64,000 nucleotides of DNA from CAVXTT01 sp963764685 (GTDB lineage Bacteria > Bacteroidota > Ignavibacteria > Ignavibacteriales > Ignavibacteriaceae), in the NCBI GenBank assembly GCA_963764685.1, contig CAVXTT010000016.1, forward strand, positions 124,001 to 188,000, in the 5' to 3' direction. Of the stretch, positions 27,290-35,195 are shown in pieces (position 1 is the first letter of the stretch; every line of letters begins with the position of its first letter). A program made the position numbers and the translations under genes. The notes under the pieces were generated by a model. The model was not told the origin of the DNA. It did not search any database and was given only the letters and a program-made list of their open reading frames with translations.

Positions 27290-28882
27290 ATGGAAAGTAA
27301 TACAGTATTACACCAGAACGGAGAACCAAGTTTCCTCGAGTACCAGGGGAAACATAAAGGTTTGAAGAGCTGGATATTGTCCACCGATCATAAGAGAATA
27401 GGGATCTTATACCTTACTGCTCTTGTGATATTCTATCTTGGAGGAGTCACCCTGGGATTCCTGATAAGACTGGAACAATTCACACCCGGAAGAACAATTG
27501 TTGATGCGCAGACATATAACTCGCTGTTTACCCTCCACGGGGTAATAATGATATTTCTTTTCGTTATCCCGGGACTGCCCGGTGTATTCGGTAACTTCTT
27601 TCTGCCGATACTCATAGGCGCGAAGGATGTGGCATTCCCGAGAATAAATTTACTTTCGTGGTATTTATATGTAACAGGCGGAATACTTGTAATTCTGTCA
27701 ATACTGCTGCCGGGAGGTCCCGCAGATACAGGATGGACATTCTATATCCCTTACAGTGTAAGAACTACGACTAATGTGATCTTTACCGGCACTGCAGCTT
27801 TCATACTTGGTATGTCTTCAATACTTACAGGATTAAACTTTATAACAACAATCCACAGACTTCGTGCACCTGGTATGGGATGGTTCAAGATGCCTCTTTT
27901 TTCCTGGTCGATATATGCAACATCCTGGATACAGGTCCTTGCCACACCGATTATAGGTATAACCCTTTTATTGATTGTTGTAGAAAGAGTATTCGGAGTC
28001 GGGTTATTTGATCCTGCTCTCGGCGGTGACCCTGTCCTTTATCAGCACCTCTTCTGGATATATTCTCACCCGGCAGTTTACATTATGATTCTTCCTGCCA
28101 TGGGTGTAATATCTGAAATAATTCCTGTGTTCTCTCACAGGACAATTTTCGGCTATAAGTTTATTGCATTCTCAAGTATGGCTATTGCATTCTTCGGGTC
28201 ACTTGTTTGGGCACATCATATGTTTGCTGCCGGAATGAGTGATACCGCACAGTTTGCTTTTTCCCTGCTTACATTTTTAGTGGCTATTCCAAGTGCGATA
28301 AAAGTCTTTAACTGGACAGCAACTCTTTATAAAGGTTCAATTGAACTGGAGCCCCCGATGCTGTTTGCACTTGCGTTCATCTTCCTATTCTCCATAGGAG
28401 GATTAACCGGTGTTATGCAGGGTGCCCTTTCAGTAGATATACATATAACCGATACAACTTTTATCGTAGCACATTTCCATTATGTTATGTTCGGAGGTAC
28501 CGGGTTCGGAATGTTTGCCGCACTGCATTACTGGATACCTAAAATGTTCGGAAGGATGTACAATAAGAAGATTGCAAAGGTTGCCTTCTGGTTCATGTTC
28601 ATCGGGTTTAACGTGTTATACTTCCCGATGTTTGTAATGGGATGGCTTGGAATGCCAAGAAGGTACTATGATTATCTTCCTGAATATACCATTTATCATC
28701 AGATATCAACCGTCGGCTCCTGGATCCTTGTTACGGGACTCCTGATTATGTTCTTCAATCTTTACAGAGGTATAAGAAAAGGTACAGTAGTAACTGAAAA
28801 TAATATATGGGGAGGTGAAACTCTCGAATGGAAAATAAAAACACCACCTATTCACGAGAATTTTACGAGGTACCCACAATAA
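27290..28882 (+). CDS. coxA: Cytochrome c oxidase subunit I, haem-copper oxidase family A2 type
   Basis: This is the catalytic subunit, 530 residues with twelve helices, intact. The CuB/crosslinked tyrosine block reads WIYSHPAVYIMILPAMG. The usual Glu of HPEVY is replaced, and a YS pair precedes the His, which is the A2 signature. The CuB histidine pair is in WAHHMFAAGM and the haem ligands are in IVAHFHYVMFGG. It lies after the SCO gene with a 14-base gap. Its last 55 bases overlap a possible 38-codon ORF. Confidence 0.97.
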   Translation: MESNTVLHQNGEPSFLEYQGKHKGLKSWILSTDHKRIGILYLTALVIFYLGGVTLGFLIRLEQFTPGRTIVDAQTYNSLFTLHGVIMIFLFVIPGLPGVFGNFFLPILIGAKDVAFPRINLLSWYLYVTGGILVILSILLPGGPADTGWTFYIPYSVRTTTNVIFTGTAAFILGMSSILTGLNFITTIHRLRAPGMGWFKMPLFSWSIYATSWIQVLATPIIGITLLLIVVERVFGVGLFDPALGGDPVLYQHLFWIYSHPAVYIMILPAMGVISEIIPVFSHRTIFGYKFIAFSSMAIAFFGSLVWAHHMFAAGMSDTAQFAFSLLTFLVAIPSAIKVFNWTATLYKGSIELEPPMLFALAFIFLFSIGGLTGVMQGALSVDIHITDTTFIVAHFHYVMFGGTGFGMFAALHYWIPKMFGRMYNKKIAKVAFWFMFIGFNVLYFPMFVMGWLGMPRRYYDYLPEYTIYHQISTVGSWILVTGLLIMFFNLYRGIRKGTVVTENNIWGGETLEWKIKTPPIHENFTRYPQ

Positions 28883-28944
28883 CCGAGGGTCCTTACGAAT
28901 ACAAGGAAAATGAATATGAACATAAAGAAGAGGAGGTAGTGTGA
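28828..28944 (+). CDS. Possible 38-residue ORF between coxA and coxC
   Basis: An ATG-initiated ORF in the +1 frame overlaps the coxA end by 55 bases and the coxC start by four bases (GTGTGA). The predicted peptide is acidic and hydrophilic (ending YEYKENEYEHKEEEVV), with no signal or helix. The preceding GGAGGTGAAA about 15 bases upstream could act as a ribosome site. Without it, coxA and coxC would be separated by a 58-base gap in an otherwise tightly packed operon, the main reason to list it. The function is unknown. Confidence 0.35.
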   Translation: MENKNTTYSREFYEVPTITEGPYEYKENEYEHKEEEVV

Positions 28945-29566
28945 GCACACACGGAGAGGTAACGGCTCACGTACATCGGGATGATGTAGCATCAAGAATG
29001 GGAATGTGGCTCTTCCTCTTTACTGAGCTTCTGCTTATTCGGAGGCCTGTTCTTTCTTTATTCTGTGTACAGTTTTATGCATCAGGAGGAATTCCATATT
29101 GCCGCAAAAGAACTGAATACACTGATCGGGACATTTAATACTGCAATTCTGTCTCACAAGCAGTCTTACAATGGCCTTATCGATTACAGCCATTCAGAGG
29201 AATAACAGGAATCTTTCAGCTTTTCTTTCAGTCGATTACACTTCTGCTTGCTCTTAGCATTCCTGGTAAATAAGTACTTTGAATGGACCATAAAATTTCA
29301 GTCACGGAATTTATCCCGGCGGGGAGGAGCTTCTTTCACGCAAGCCGGGAGAAATACTCTTCTTCGGTTTGTATTATACAATGACCGGACTGCACGGGCT
29401 TCACGTTATAATCGGTATGGGCTTAATAGGTTTTATGACAAGACTGACCGCCAAAGGGATTATCAATCACGACAGCTATGTAAAGCTTGAAGCTGCAGGT
29501 CTGTACTGGCACCTTGTAGACATAATCTGGATTTTCTTATTCCCGTTATTTTATCTGATAACATAA
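28941..29566 (+). CDS. coxC: Cytochrome c oxidase subunit III, multiple frameshifts
   Basis: The GTG start at 28941 is set by AGGAGG five bases upstream. The N-terminus ends SRMGMWLFLFTELLL. Conserved sequence then continues through successive frames: GGLFFLYSVYSFMHQEEFHI, LTSSLTMALSITAIQRNN, LAFLVNKYFEWTIKF, and finally LYYTMTGLHGLHVIIGMGLI to LVDIIWIFLFPLFYL at 29566. About five indels are needed in 620 bases, the densest damage in the window. The corrected protein is about 208 residues with five helices, like CyoC-type subunit III. It is probably a sequence-quality problem rather than gene decay. Confidence 0.88.
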
Positions 29567-29577
29567 GGTTTTATTAT

Positions 29578-29874
29578 ATGGAACAACATCCTGCACATCA
29601 TCATTCTGATCACGGTTACGGCAAGTATATCCTTATCTGGGTAGCCCTTATGGTACTTAACGGGAGTAACAGTTGCCGTGGCAGGTATAAACTTCGGCGC
29701 GACTTACAGTTGCAACAGCACTGATAATTGCTTCTGTTAAAGTCATTTCTTGTGCTGACAATCTTTATGCACCTCAAGTTCGAACAGAAAGCATTCAGGG
29801 CATTCCTTGTTGCAGCTTTGTTCTTTATAATTATTTCTTTTGTTCTGTTATTTGCAGATTATTCTTTTTTGTAA
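29578..29874 (+). CDS. coxD: Cytochrome c oxidase subunit IV (prokaryotic type), frameshifted
   Basis: It starts with a His-rich cytoplasmic N-terminus, MEQHPAHHHSDHGYGKYILI, then three short helices: one ending VALMVLTGVTVAVAGINFGA, one containing TALIIASVKSFLVLTIFMHL (the conserved FMHLK signature), and FRAFLVAALFFIIISFVLLF. The frame changes near 29658, 29705 and 29742. The corrected length is about 98 residues, as expected for COX4_pro proteins. It lies between coxC (11 bases) and coxB (9 bases). Confidence 0.83.
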
Positions 29875-29883
29875 AGGGAAACT

Positions 29884-30575
29884 ATGTTTGATAGGATCAT
29901 CAAATTTTGTTCAATCGGTAGACTCTGCTTTTCTCTTCATCCTTGTGGTATCGGTATTCTTTCTTGTGCTGATAACAGGACTGATGATCTTTTTCGTTAT
30001 CAGGTACAGCAGGAAAAGAAATCCCAAGGCAACCAATATACACGGCAATGTTCCTCTGGAAATTGCGTGGACAGTAATTCCTACGATACTTGTTCTTATA
30101 ATGTTCTGGCTCGGATGGACAGGGATATAAAGATATGTCAACTCCTCCGCAGAATGCAATGGTAGTTGATGTTACTGCACGTATGTGGGTATGGAAGTTC
30201 CAATATGATAATGGACTGCAGAGCGATACACTATACGTCCCTCTGAATAAACCTGTTAAGGTCAGACTGAAATCACTGGATGTAAATCATTCATTCTATG
30301 TACCTGCATTCAGAGTTAAAAAAGATGTTATACCAAACAGAAATAATGTTGCCTGGTTTATTGCAGATAAGCCGGGCAGCTATGATATTTTCTGTGCTGA
30401 ATACTGCGGACTGAACCATTCATATATGCTCAATAAAGTAGTTGTAATGCCGGAAATGGATTTTGAAAGATGGATGAGTAATGCTCTTGCTGCTAATCAG
30501 AATAAAAATGCAGCAGGACAGGATACCATGAAGACAAATGAAGCAGTTAAGGACACCACAACTAAAAAGATATAA
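29884..30575 (+). CDS. coxB: Cytochrome c oxidase subunit II (CuA), frameshifted
   Basis: This subunit accepts electrons from cytochrome c. A short N-terminus (MFDRIIKF) shifts frame near 29915 into the first helix region VDSAFLFILVVSVFFLVLIT. A second helix follows (EIAWTVIPTILVLIMFW), and after another shift near 30125 comes the periplasmic cupredoxin domain. CuA ligands are in CAEYCGLNHSYM, with an upstream His in DVNHSFYVPAFRVK. The C-terminal tail is polar with no fused cytochrome c domain, so a separate cytochrome must donate electrons. Total about 230 residues. Confidence 0.92.
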
Positions 30576-30578
30576 GAT

Positions 30579-31459
30579 TTGAAAGAAAAACTTAAAATAT
30601 TAACTGAACTGACAAAGATCAGGATAACTATATTTGTTACCCTGACCACCGTATTCGGTTATATAATTTTCGGAAGCAGTATTGATCTATACAGTTCTTA
30701 TAATGACCACTATTGGAATACTGCTCCTTGCCTGCGGATCAGCAGCTGTAAATCATTACCAGGAAAGATCATACTGATGCATTGATGGAAAGGACAAAAA
30801 ACAGGCCTATTCCTTCCGGAAGAATATCTCCTGCCGCTGCTCTTTATATTTCGTTAGTTCTTATTTTCTGCCGGTACTCTTACTTCTTATTATTGGCGGC
30901 GGCATATTGCCTGCCTTACTGGGTCTCCTGAACCTTCTCTGGTATAATGGAATTTATACTCCGTTAAAAAGAAAGAATGCACTTGCAATAATTCCCGGCT
31001 CCCTCGTCGGGGCTATTCCTCCTGCAGTAGGATGGGTAGCAGCAGGAGGGAGTCTGATGGATCATCAGATCTGGATAATATCATTCTTCTTTTTTATCTG
31101 GCAGATACCTCATTTCTGGCTTCTGCTTCTTGTGCTTTCAAAGGATTATGAGCAAGCTGGATTTCCAACTCTTACTTCAACTTTCAGCAAGCAGTCAGCT
31201 GGCAAGGATTACCTTTATATGGATTGTGGCTACTGTAGTTACCGGGTTTCTTAATTCCTTTTTTCGGTTCAGTTAATTCAGGATCTATTTTTCATTAGGA
31301 CTAGTGCTTGCAGGAATATGGTTAACCTGGAAATCTGCAAAACTGCTTACTCATTCCTCCGAGAAGATATATTTCCGTTTTGCTTTCCGGGAAATAAATA
31401 CTTTCGCAGTAATGGTTGTTATTCTTTTATCATTAGATAAAATCATCTTACTATTCTAA
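30579..31459 (+). CDS. ctaB: Protohaem IX farnesyltransferase (haem O synthase), frameshifted
   Basis: This UbiA-family prenyltransferase attaches a farnesyl group to haem B to make haem O for the oxidase. It starts at TTG 30579 (KEKLKILTELTKIRITIFV). Frame changes occur near 30700, 30770, 30870 and 31195. Substrate-binding motifs remain: NHYQEKDHTDALMERTKNRP (first Asp-rich region) and LVLSKDYEQAGFPTL (second). The end, AVMVVILLSLDKIILLF, reaches a stop at 31459. About 290 residues with eight helices, the normal size. No ctaA (haem A synthase) is seen nearby. Confidence 0.88.
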
Positions 31460-31474
31460 AGAGAGAGAAATTAA

Positions 31475-32807
31475 ATGGAGTTTCTTGATAAATTAGTTTT
31501 ACCGCAATCAGCCGAACATATCCAGCTTCTGCATTACCTGCTTACAATGATACTGTTCCTGTTCCTTCCGTTTATCGGAGCAATATTCGGCGGTTCTGCA
31601 CTGTCACTCTATTACAGGAGGAAGGGTTTGATCTGAAGGTAATGCTGAATATCTGAGGTTCTCTAAAGATATAATTGAGCTGGTTACAATAAATAAAGGT
31701 ACGGGTGTAATTCTCGGTATAATCCCTGTGCTGGCTAGTCTTTTCATCTTTGCCCAGCTGCTGCATACAACCAACTCTACCATAGTAAATTATATAGCGT
31801 TGTCATTTCTGCTTATTGCTGTTTCATTGATCCTCCTTTATACTTTCAGATATACTCTCTCATTCAGTAGAATATTTGATGCAGTAAAAGATTCTCCCGC
31901 TTCCGGGGATATCTCCGTCGAGCTTAAAAGATTCAGGGAAGGGAACAGCCAGCTTAGTATTAAAACAGGAAGGTACGGGATAATACTTCTTTTCCTGGGG
32001 CTCTGGCTGTTTACCGCTGCACTTACTCTGGCAACCGATACATCCAGCTGGAATTATGATCCCTTGTTTGCAATATTTTACTGGAAGGTGCTTCTTAACT
32101 TTGCCGGATTCATTGCATTAAGCTTTGCTATTACAGGTGCTGCTATCTTCTTCGGATCTTTTTACTGGGACGGCGGGATAAAGAGTATATCGGGTGATTA
32201 TAAAATATTCCTTAAATCACTAGCTGTAAAAATAACTTTTACATCATCACTGCTCATTCCTTTCTTTCTTTTTATAGCAGTATTTACTTTCCCGGTTACA
32301 TCACTCTCGGGATCGGTATTTACCTATTCATTCATTGCGCTGTTCCTCCTGTTCCTTGCATATCATTTTCTTTATGCAATGATAAGGGATGGAAATGAAA
32401 AATACAGCGGACACCTTTTCTTTGCGGTTCTACTGGCATTTCTTGCATTGATTACAAAAGATCAGCTTGCAATGAATAATGCTGCACAGGTGCAGTCGGT
32501 GGTACTTGCTGCCGATTTCGATAAATATATGGCCGGTCTTAAAGGAGAAAGCGGAGTTGCTGTAGTAAGCGGGAAAGAAATATTTGATGTAAGGTGTTCA
32601 TCCTGCCACAAATTTGATCAGAAGCTTGTAGGTCCTCCTTATAAAGAAACCCTTCCAAAATATGAAGGTAAGACAGATGAGCTTGTTGCTTTTATATTAA
32701 ATCCCGACAAGAAAGATCCTGCTTACCCCCCGATGCCTAATCCCGGACTAAAGCCTAATGAGGCAAAGGCTGTCGCTGCATATATTCAGGAACAGTATAA
32801 GAAGTAG
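31475..32807 (+). CDS. Polytopic membrane protein with C-terminal cytochrome c domain, one frameshift
   Basis: The N-terminus MEFLDKLVLPQSAEHIQLLH contains the first helix and reaches RRKGLI, where the frame changes near 31635 to continue YLRFSKDIIELVTINKGTGV. About seven helices follow, then a periplasmic class I cytochrome domain with CSSCHKFDQKLVGPPYKE and a Met ligand candidate in AYPPMPNPGLK. Total about 440 residues. The membrane part resembles NrfD/cytochrome-associated proteins of Bacteroidota respiratory operons but cannot be named. As last gene of the act-cox operon, it may donate electrons to CuA, since CoxB lacks its own haem domain. Confidence 0.8.
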
Positions 32808-33218
32808 TTGATTAGTTGATTAGTTGATTGGTTGATTAGTTGATTTATGGTTGATTAGTTGATTGGTTGATTAGTTGGTAAGGGACTTAGGGACTTAGTA
32901 ACTTAAACTAACGTGTCATTGCGAAGGAGTCATCGACTGAAGCAATCTGGCATACCTGGCGTAAGTAGTTGATTAGTGACTTAGGGACTTAGTAACTTAA
33001 ATTTACGAGTCATTGCGAATCCTGCCCGCCTCAGGAGGGTAGTCTTCGACCAGGCAATCGCCCTCTGAAAAGTCAAATTAACGTTACGTTGTGCTTGTCC
33101 GCCTAAGTAGGGAAGTTATCGACGAAACAATCTCCTCTTGAATACCCTTCCGCTTATTAGTTAATGACCTAAAGAATTATAATCCATATATTTGTAACTC
33201 TTATTTTCAGGTAGTTTT
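32808..33218. repeat. Repeat-filled gap: TTGATTAG octamers and GTCATTGCG hairpin elements
   Basis: No gene is seen. Starting at the base after the stop codon (TAG at 32805-32807) are about eight copies of TTGATTAG/TTGATTGG (32808-32876), then GGGACTTA repeats (32879-32902 and again near 32977-32998). A GTCATTGCGAAGGAG...GAAGCAATC element occupies 32915-32959, and a diverged copy 33012-33060. The segment 32915-32959 is repeated perfectly in reverse complement at 33818-33862, across the next gene. Confidence 0.8.
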
Positions 33219-33800
33219 ATGGACTGGTACATAGACTTCGTTAAATCCTATCCTATCATCTCTGCTATGATACAATTTGCTTTACTTGGAACAGCAGGGG
33301 AGATCATCTCAAAGATCATAATTGCAGGAAGAATTCATTCCCCCTTCAGTCTTAAAATGATCTTAATGAAGATGGTTATATGGGCATTCCTTGCCGTATG
33401 TATTAAATATGCTTTTGTAGGATTCCAGGGTTTTACCGACACCCTGATAGGGCATAATTATCTGCCTGTGTTAGGTCTGCTTCCCCGCGCTTTTGCAGTG
33501 TCTGTCCTGATGAATCTTCAGTTCGGACTATTCCTTGTTATAATGCACCGCATTCTAGATAATCTCGCCGCTGGTGTAAAGAAGAACTGGAATAATATAG
33601 ATAAGAGTCTGCTGTCGCTTCTTTGGTTCTGGATACCTGCCCACACCGTTACATTTACACTCCCGAGAGATTACCAGATAGGTCTTGCAGCCCTGTGGTC
33701 ACTGGCACTTGGAATCATTTTAGGGTTCTATAATAAACCTAAGGAACAGGTTAAGTTGAAGGAGATTATACCAGCTGCAGAGGAACTGGTTAACAATTAG
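33219..33800 (+). CDS. Membrane protein of unknown function bracketed by inverted repeats
   Basis: This is a 193-residue protein with about five hydrophobic helices, no signal cleavage site and a basic C-terminal tail. It opens MDWYIDFVKSYPIISAMIQF with LGTAGEIISKIIIAG, and near the end has LLWFWIPAHTVTFTLPRDYQ followed by a final helix. The last part faintly recalls the Mpv17/PMP22 pattern (W-P-x-x-x-x-x-F-x-x-P near the end), but this is too weak to name. It is monocistronic, with an exact 45-bp inverted repeat and octamer tracts on both sides. Confidence 0.72.
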   Translation: MDWYIDFVKSYPIISAMIQFALLGTAGEIISKIIIAGRIHSPFSLKMILMKMVIWAFLAVCIKYAFVGFQGFTDTLIGHNYLPVLGLLPRAFAVSVLMNLQFGLFLVIMHRILDNLAAGVKKNWNNIDKSLLSLLWFWIPAHTVTFTLPRDYQIGLAALWSLALGIILGFYNKPKEQVKLKEIIPAAEELVNN

Positions 33801-33899
33801 AACCTTAGAACATTACACCAGGTATGCCAGATTGCTTCAGTCGATGACTCCTTCGCAATGACTCGTACCAATCAACTAATCAACTAATCAACTAATCAA
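33801..33899. repeat. Right-hand inverted repeat and octamer tract
   Basis: Bases 33818-33862 are the exact reverse complement of 32915-32959 (45 of 45). They are followed by about four copies of CTAATCAA (reverse complement of TTGATTAG) that run straight into the stop codon of the minus-strand peptidase gene at 33900-33902. The order on the right is the mirror image of the order on the left of the membrane-protein gene. Confidence 0.85.
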
Positions 33900-35092
33900 C
33901 TACTTCAGAATCGGTATTATCTCTTTCTGAATTTCACCGGTGCTCATAACTTTACCTTCGGGAGTAATATAAACATCTAGTTCACTTCTTACCCCGAAGT
34001 ATCCTGTAAGATAAATACCCGGTTCAATTGAGAAGGAAGTACCGGGGTGGATAAGTCTCTCATCCCTGGTTTCAAAATTATCCATATGAGAACCGCTGCC
34101 GTGCAGGGTAGTTGTTATTGAGTGTCCCGTCCTGTGTATAAAATTACTTCCGTATCCGGCTTCATCAATTACATTCCGTGCGGCATCATCCACTTCATAT
34201 CCCCTTACAGGTTTCTTTGCAGCAAATCTTTCCTTAACAAGATTGAATGCGGCATCCCTTGCAGCAGCAACTATATCGAATATCTTTGTATACTTTTCCG
34301 GTACCTTGTCTCCGGCATATCCCACCCAGGTAATATCCGACCATACAGCATTTTCTTTGTTAACCTGGGCCCAGAGGTCGATAAGTACAAAATCGCCGGG
34401 ACGTATTTCCTTAAAATTATTTTCATCAGGAGCGTAATGAGGATTAGCGCTATTTTCATTAACACCAACAATCGGAGGGAAGTCAGTTATATATCCGCGC
34501 GATTCAAACTCTTTCATTATGAACTGCTGAACTGTATACTCGGTAATGGAATTGTTTCTGTTTAATTTCATCCTTTATATAACGGAAAGCATCCTTAACT
34601 ATTTCGACCAGTGCACTCGCAACAGGGATGTTATCCTTATACTGCTCTTCAGTCCATACTGCATTAAACAGTGAAATAAGATCTCCGCTTGAGACAATCT
34701 CCACTCCGAAGGTCTTTAAGAATTCATAAGTGCCGGCATCAAGTTTGGATACATAGGGATATTGCATTAAAAGGGGAGTATTCCATTGCAATTTTTTTAA
34801 CTCCCGTGAGCGTACTTCCGATATGTGAAGCAAGGGACGTATGACTGGAGTAAACAAGTTTCTTGCCGGGAAGGTGATCAAGATGTCCTGCTTCTATGCC
34901 CATAACTATTTTAACGGGAGTCCCTTTAGCCGGTACGAAGTAGTAAAATCTTCTTGTAAGATGTCCCCCCTTAGGCATATCGAGTATGCTCAATGCAAGA
35001 TCGTTAGATCCTCTGAAATCATAAAATAACCAGGCATCAAGCTTCATAGATCTTAATATGGACTGAATTTTCTCCAGATTGAAGGAAGGCAT
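33900..35092 (-). CDS. M24 family metallopeptidase (Xaa-Pro aminopeptidase-like), two frameshifts
   Basis: This pita-bread metallopeptidase is predicted to be cytoplasmic. The N-terminal creatinase-like domain begins MPSFNLEKIQSILRSMKLDA at 35092. Frame changes occur near 34790 and 34560. The C-terminal catalytic part carries all five metal ligands of the family: Asp in FVLIDLWAQV, Asp in VWSDITWVGYAG, His in HRTGHSITT, Glu in FSIEPGIYL and Glu in VRSELDVYI. The corrected length is about 397 residues, which is typical. Its stop codon abuts the octamer tract. It is monocistronic with a 103-bp gap to the next minus-strand gene. Confidence 0.88.
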
Positions 35093-35195
35093 AGCAGCAC
35101 CTCAGAATTATTCGAAAATATTTATGAGCTTAATTTAACAAAAAGGAATTGGAATACTTACATAGAATTTCGTCAGCCAACCCTGCTGGTAAATT

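Noticed and set aside
28941..31460. Programmed ribosomal frameshifting in coxC, coxD and ctaB
   Set aside because: Many shifts per gene in both directions, with no slippery heptamer or downstream structure pattern. Sequence error explains them better.
28941..32807. True pseudogenisation of the cytochrome oxidase operon
   Set aside because: coxA, the SCO gene and the act membrane subunits are intact, and all active-site motifs survive in the shifted frames of the others.
33219..33800. Transposase or insertion sequence between the 45-bp inverted repeats
   Set aside because: The enclosed protein is a multi-helix membrane protein without DDE or tyrosine recombinase motifs, so no autonomous element can be claimed.
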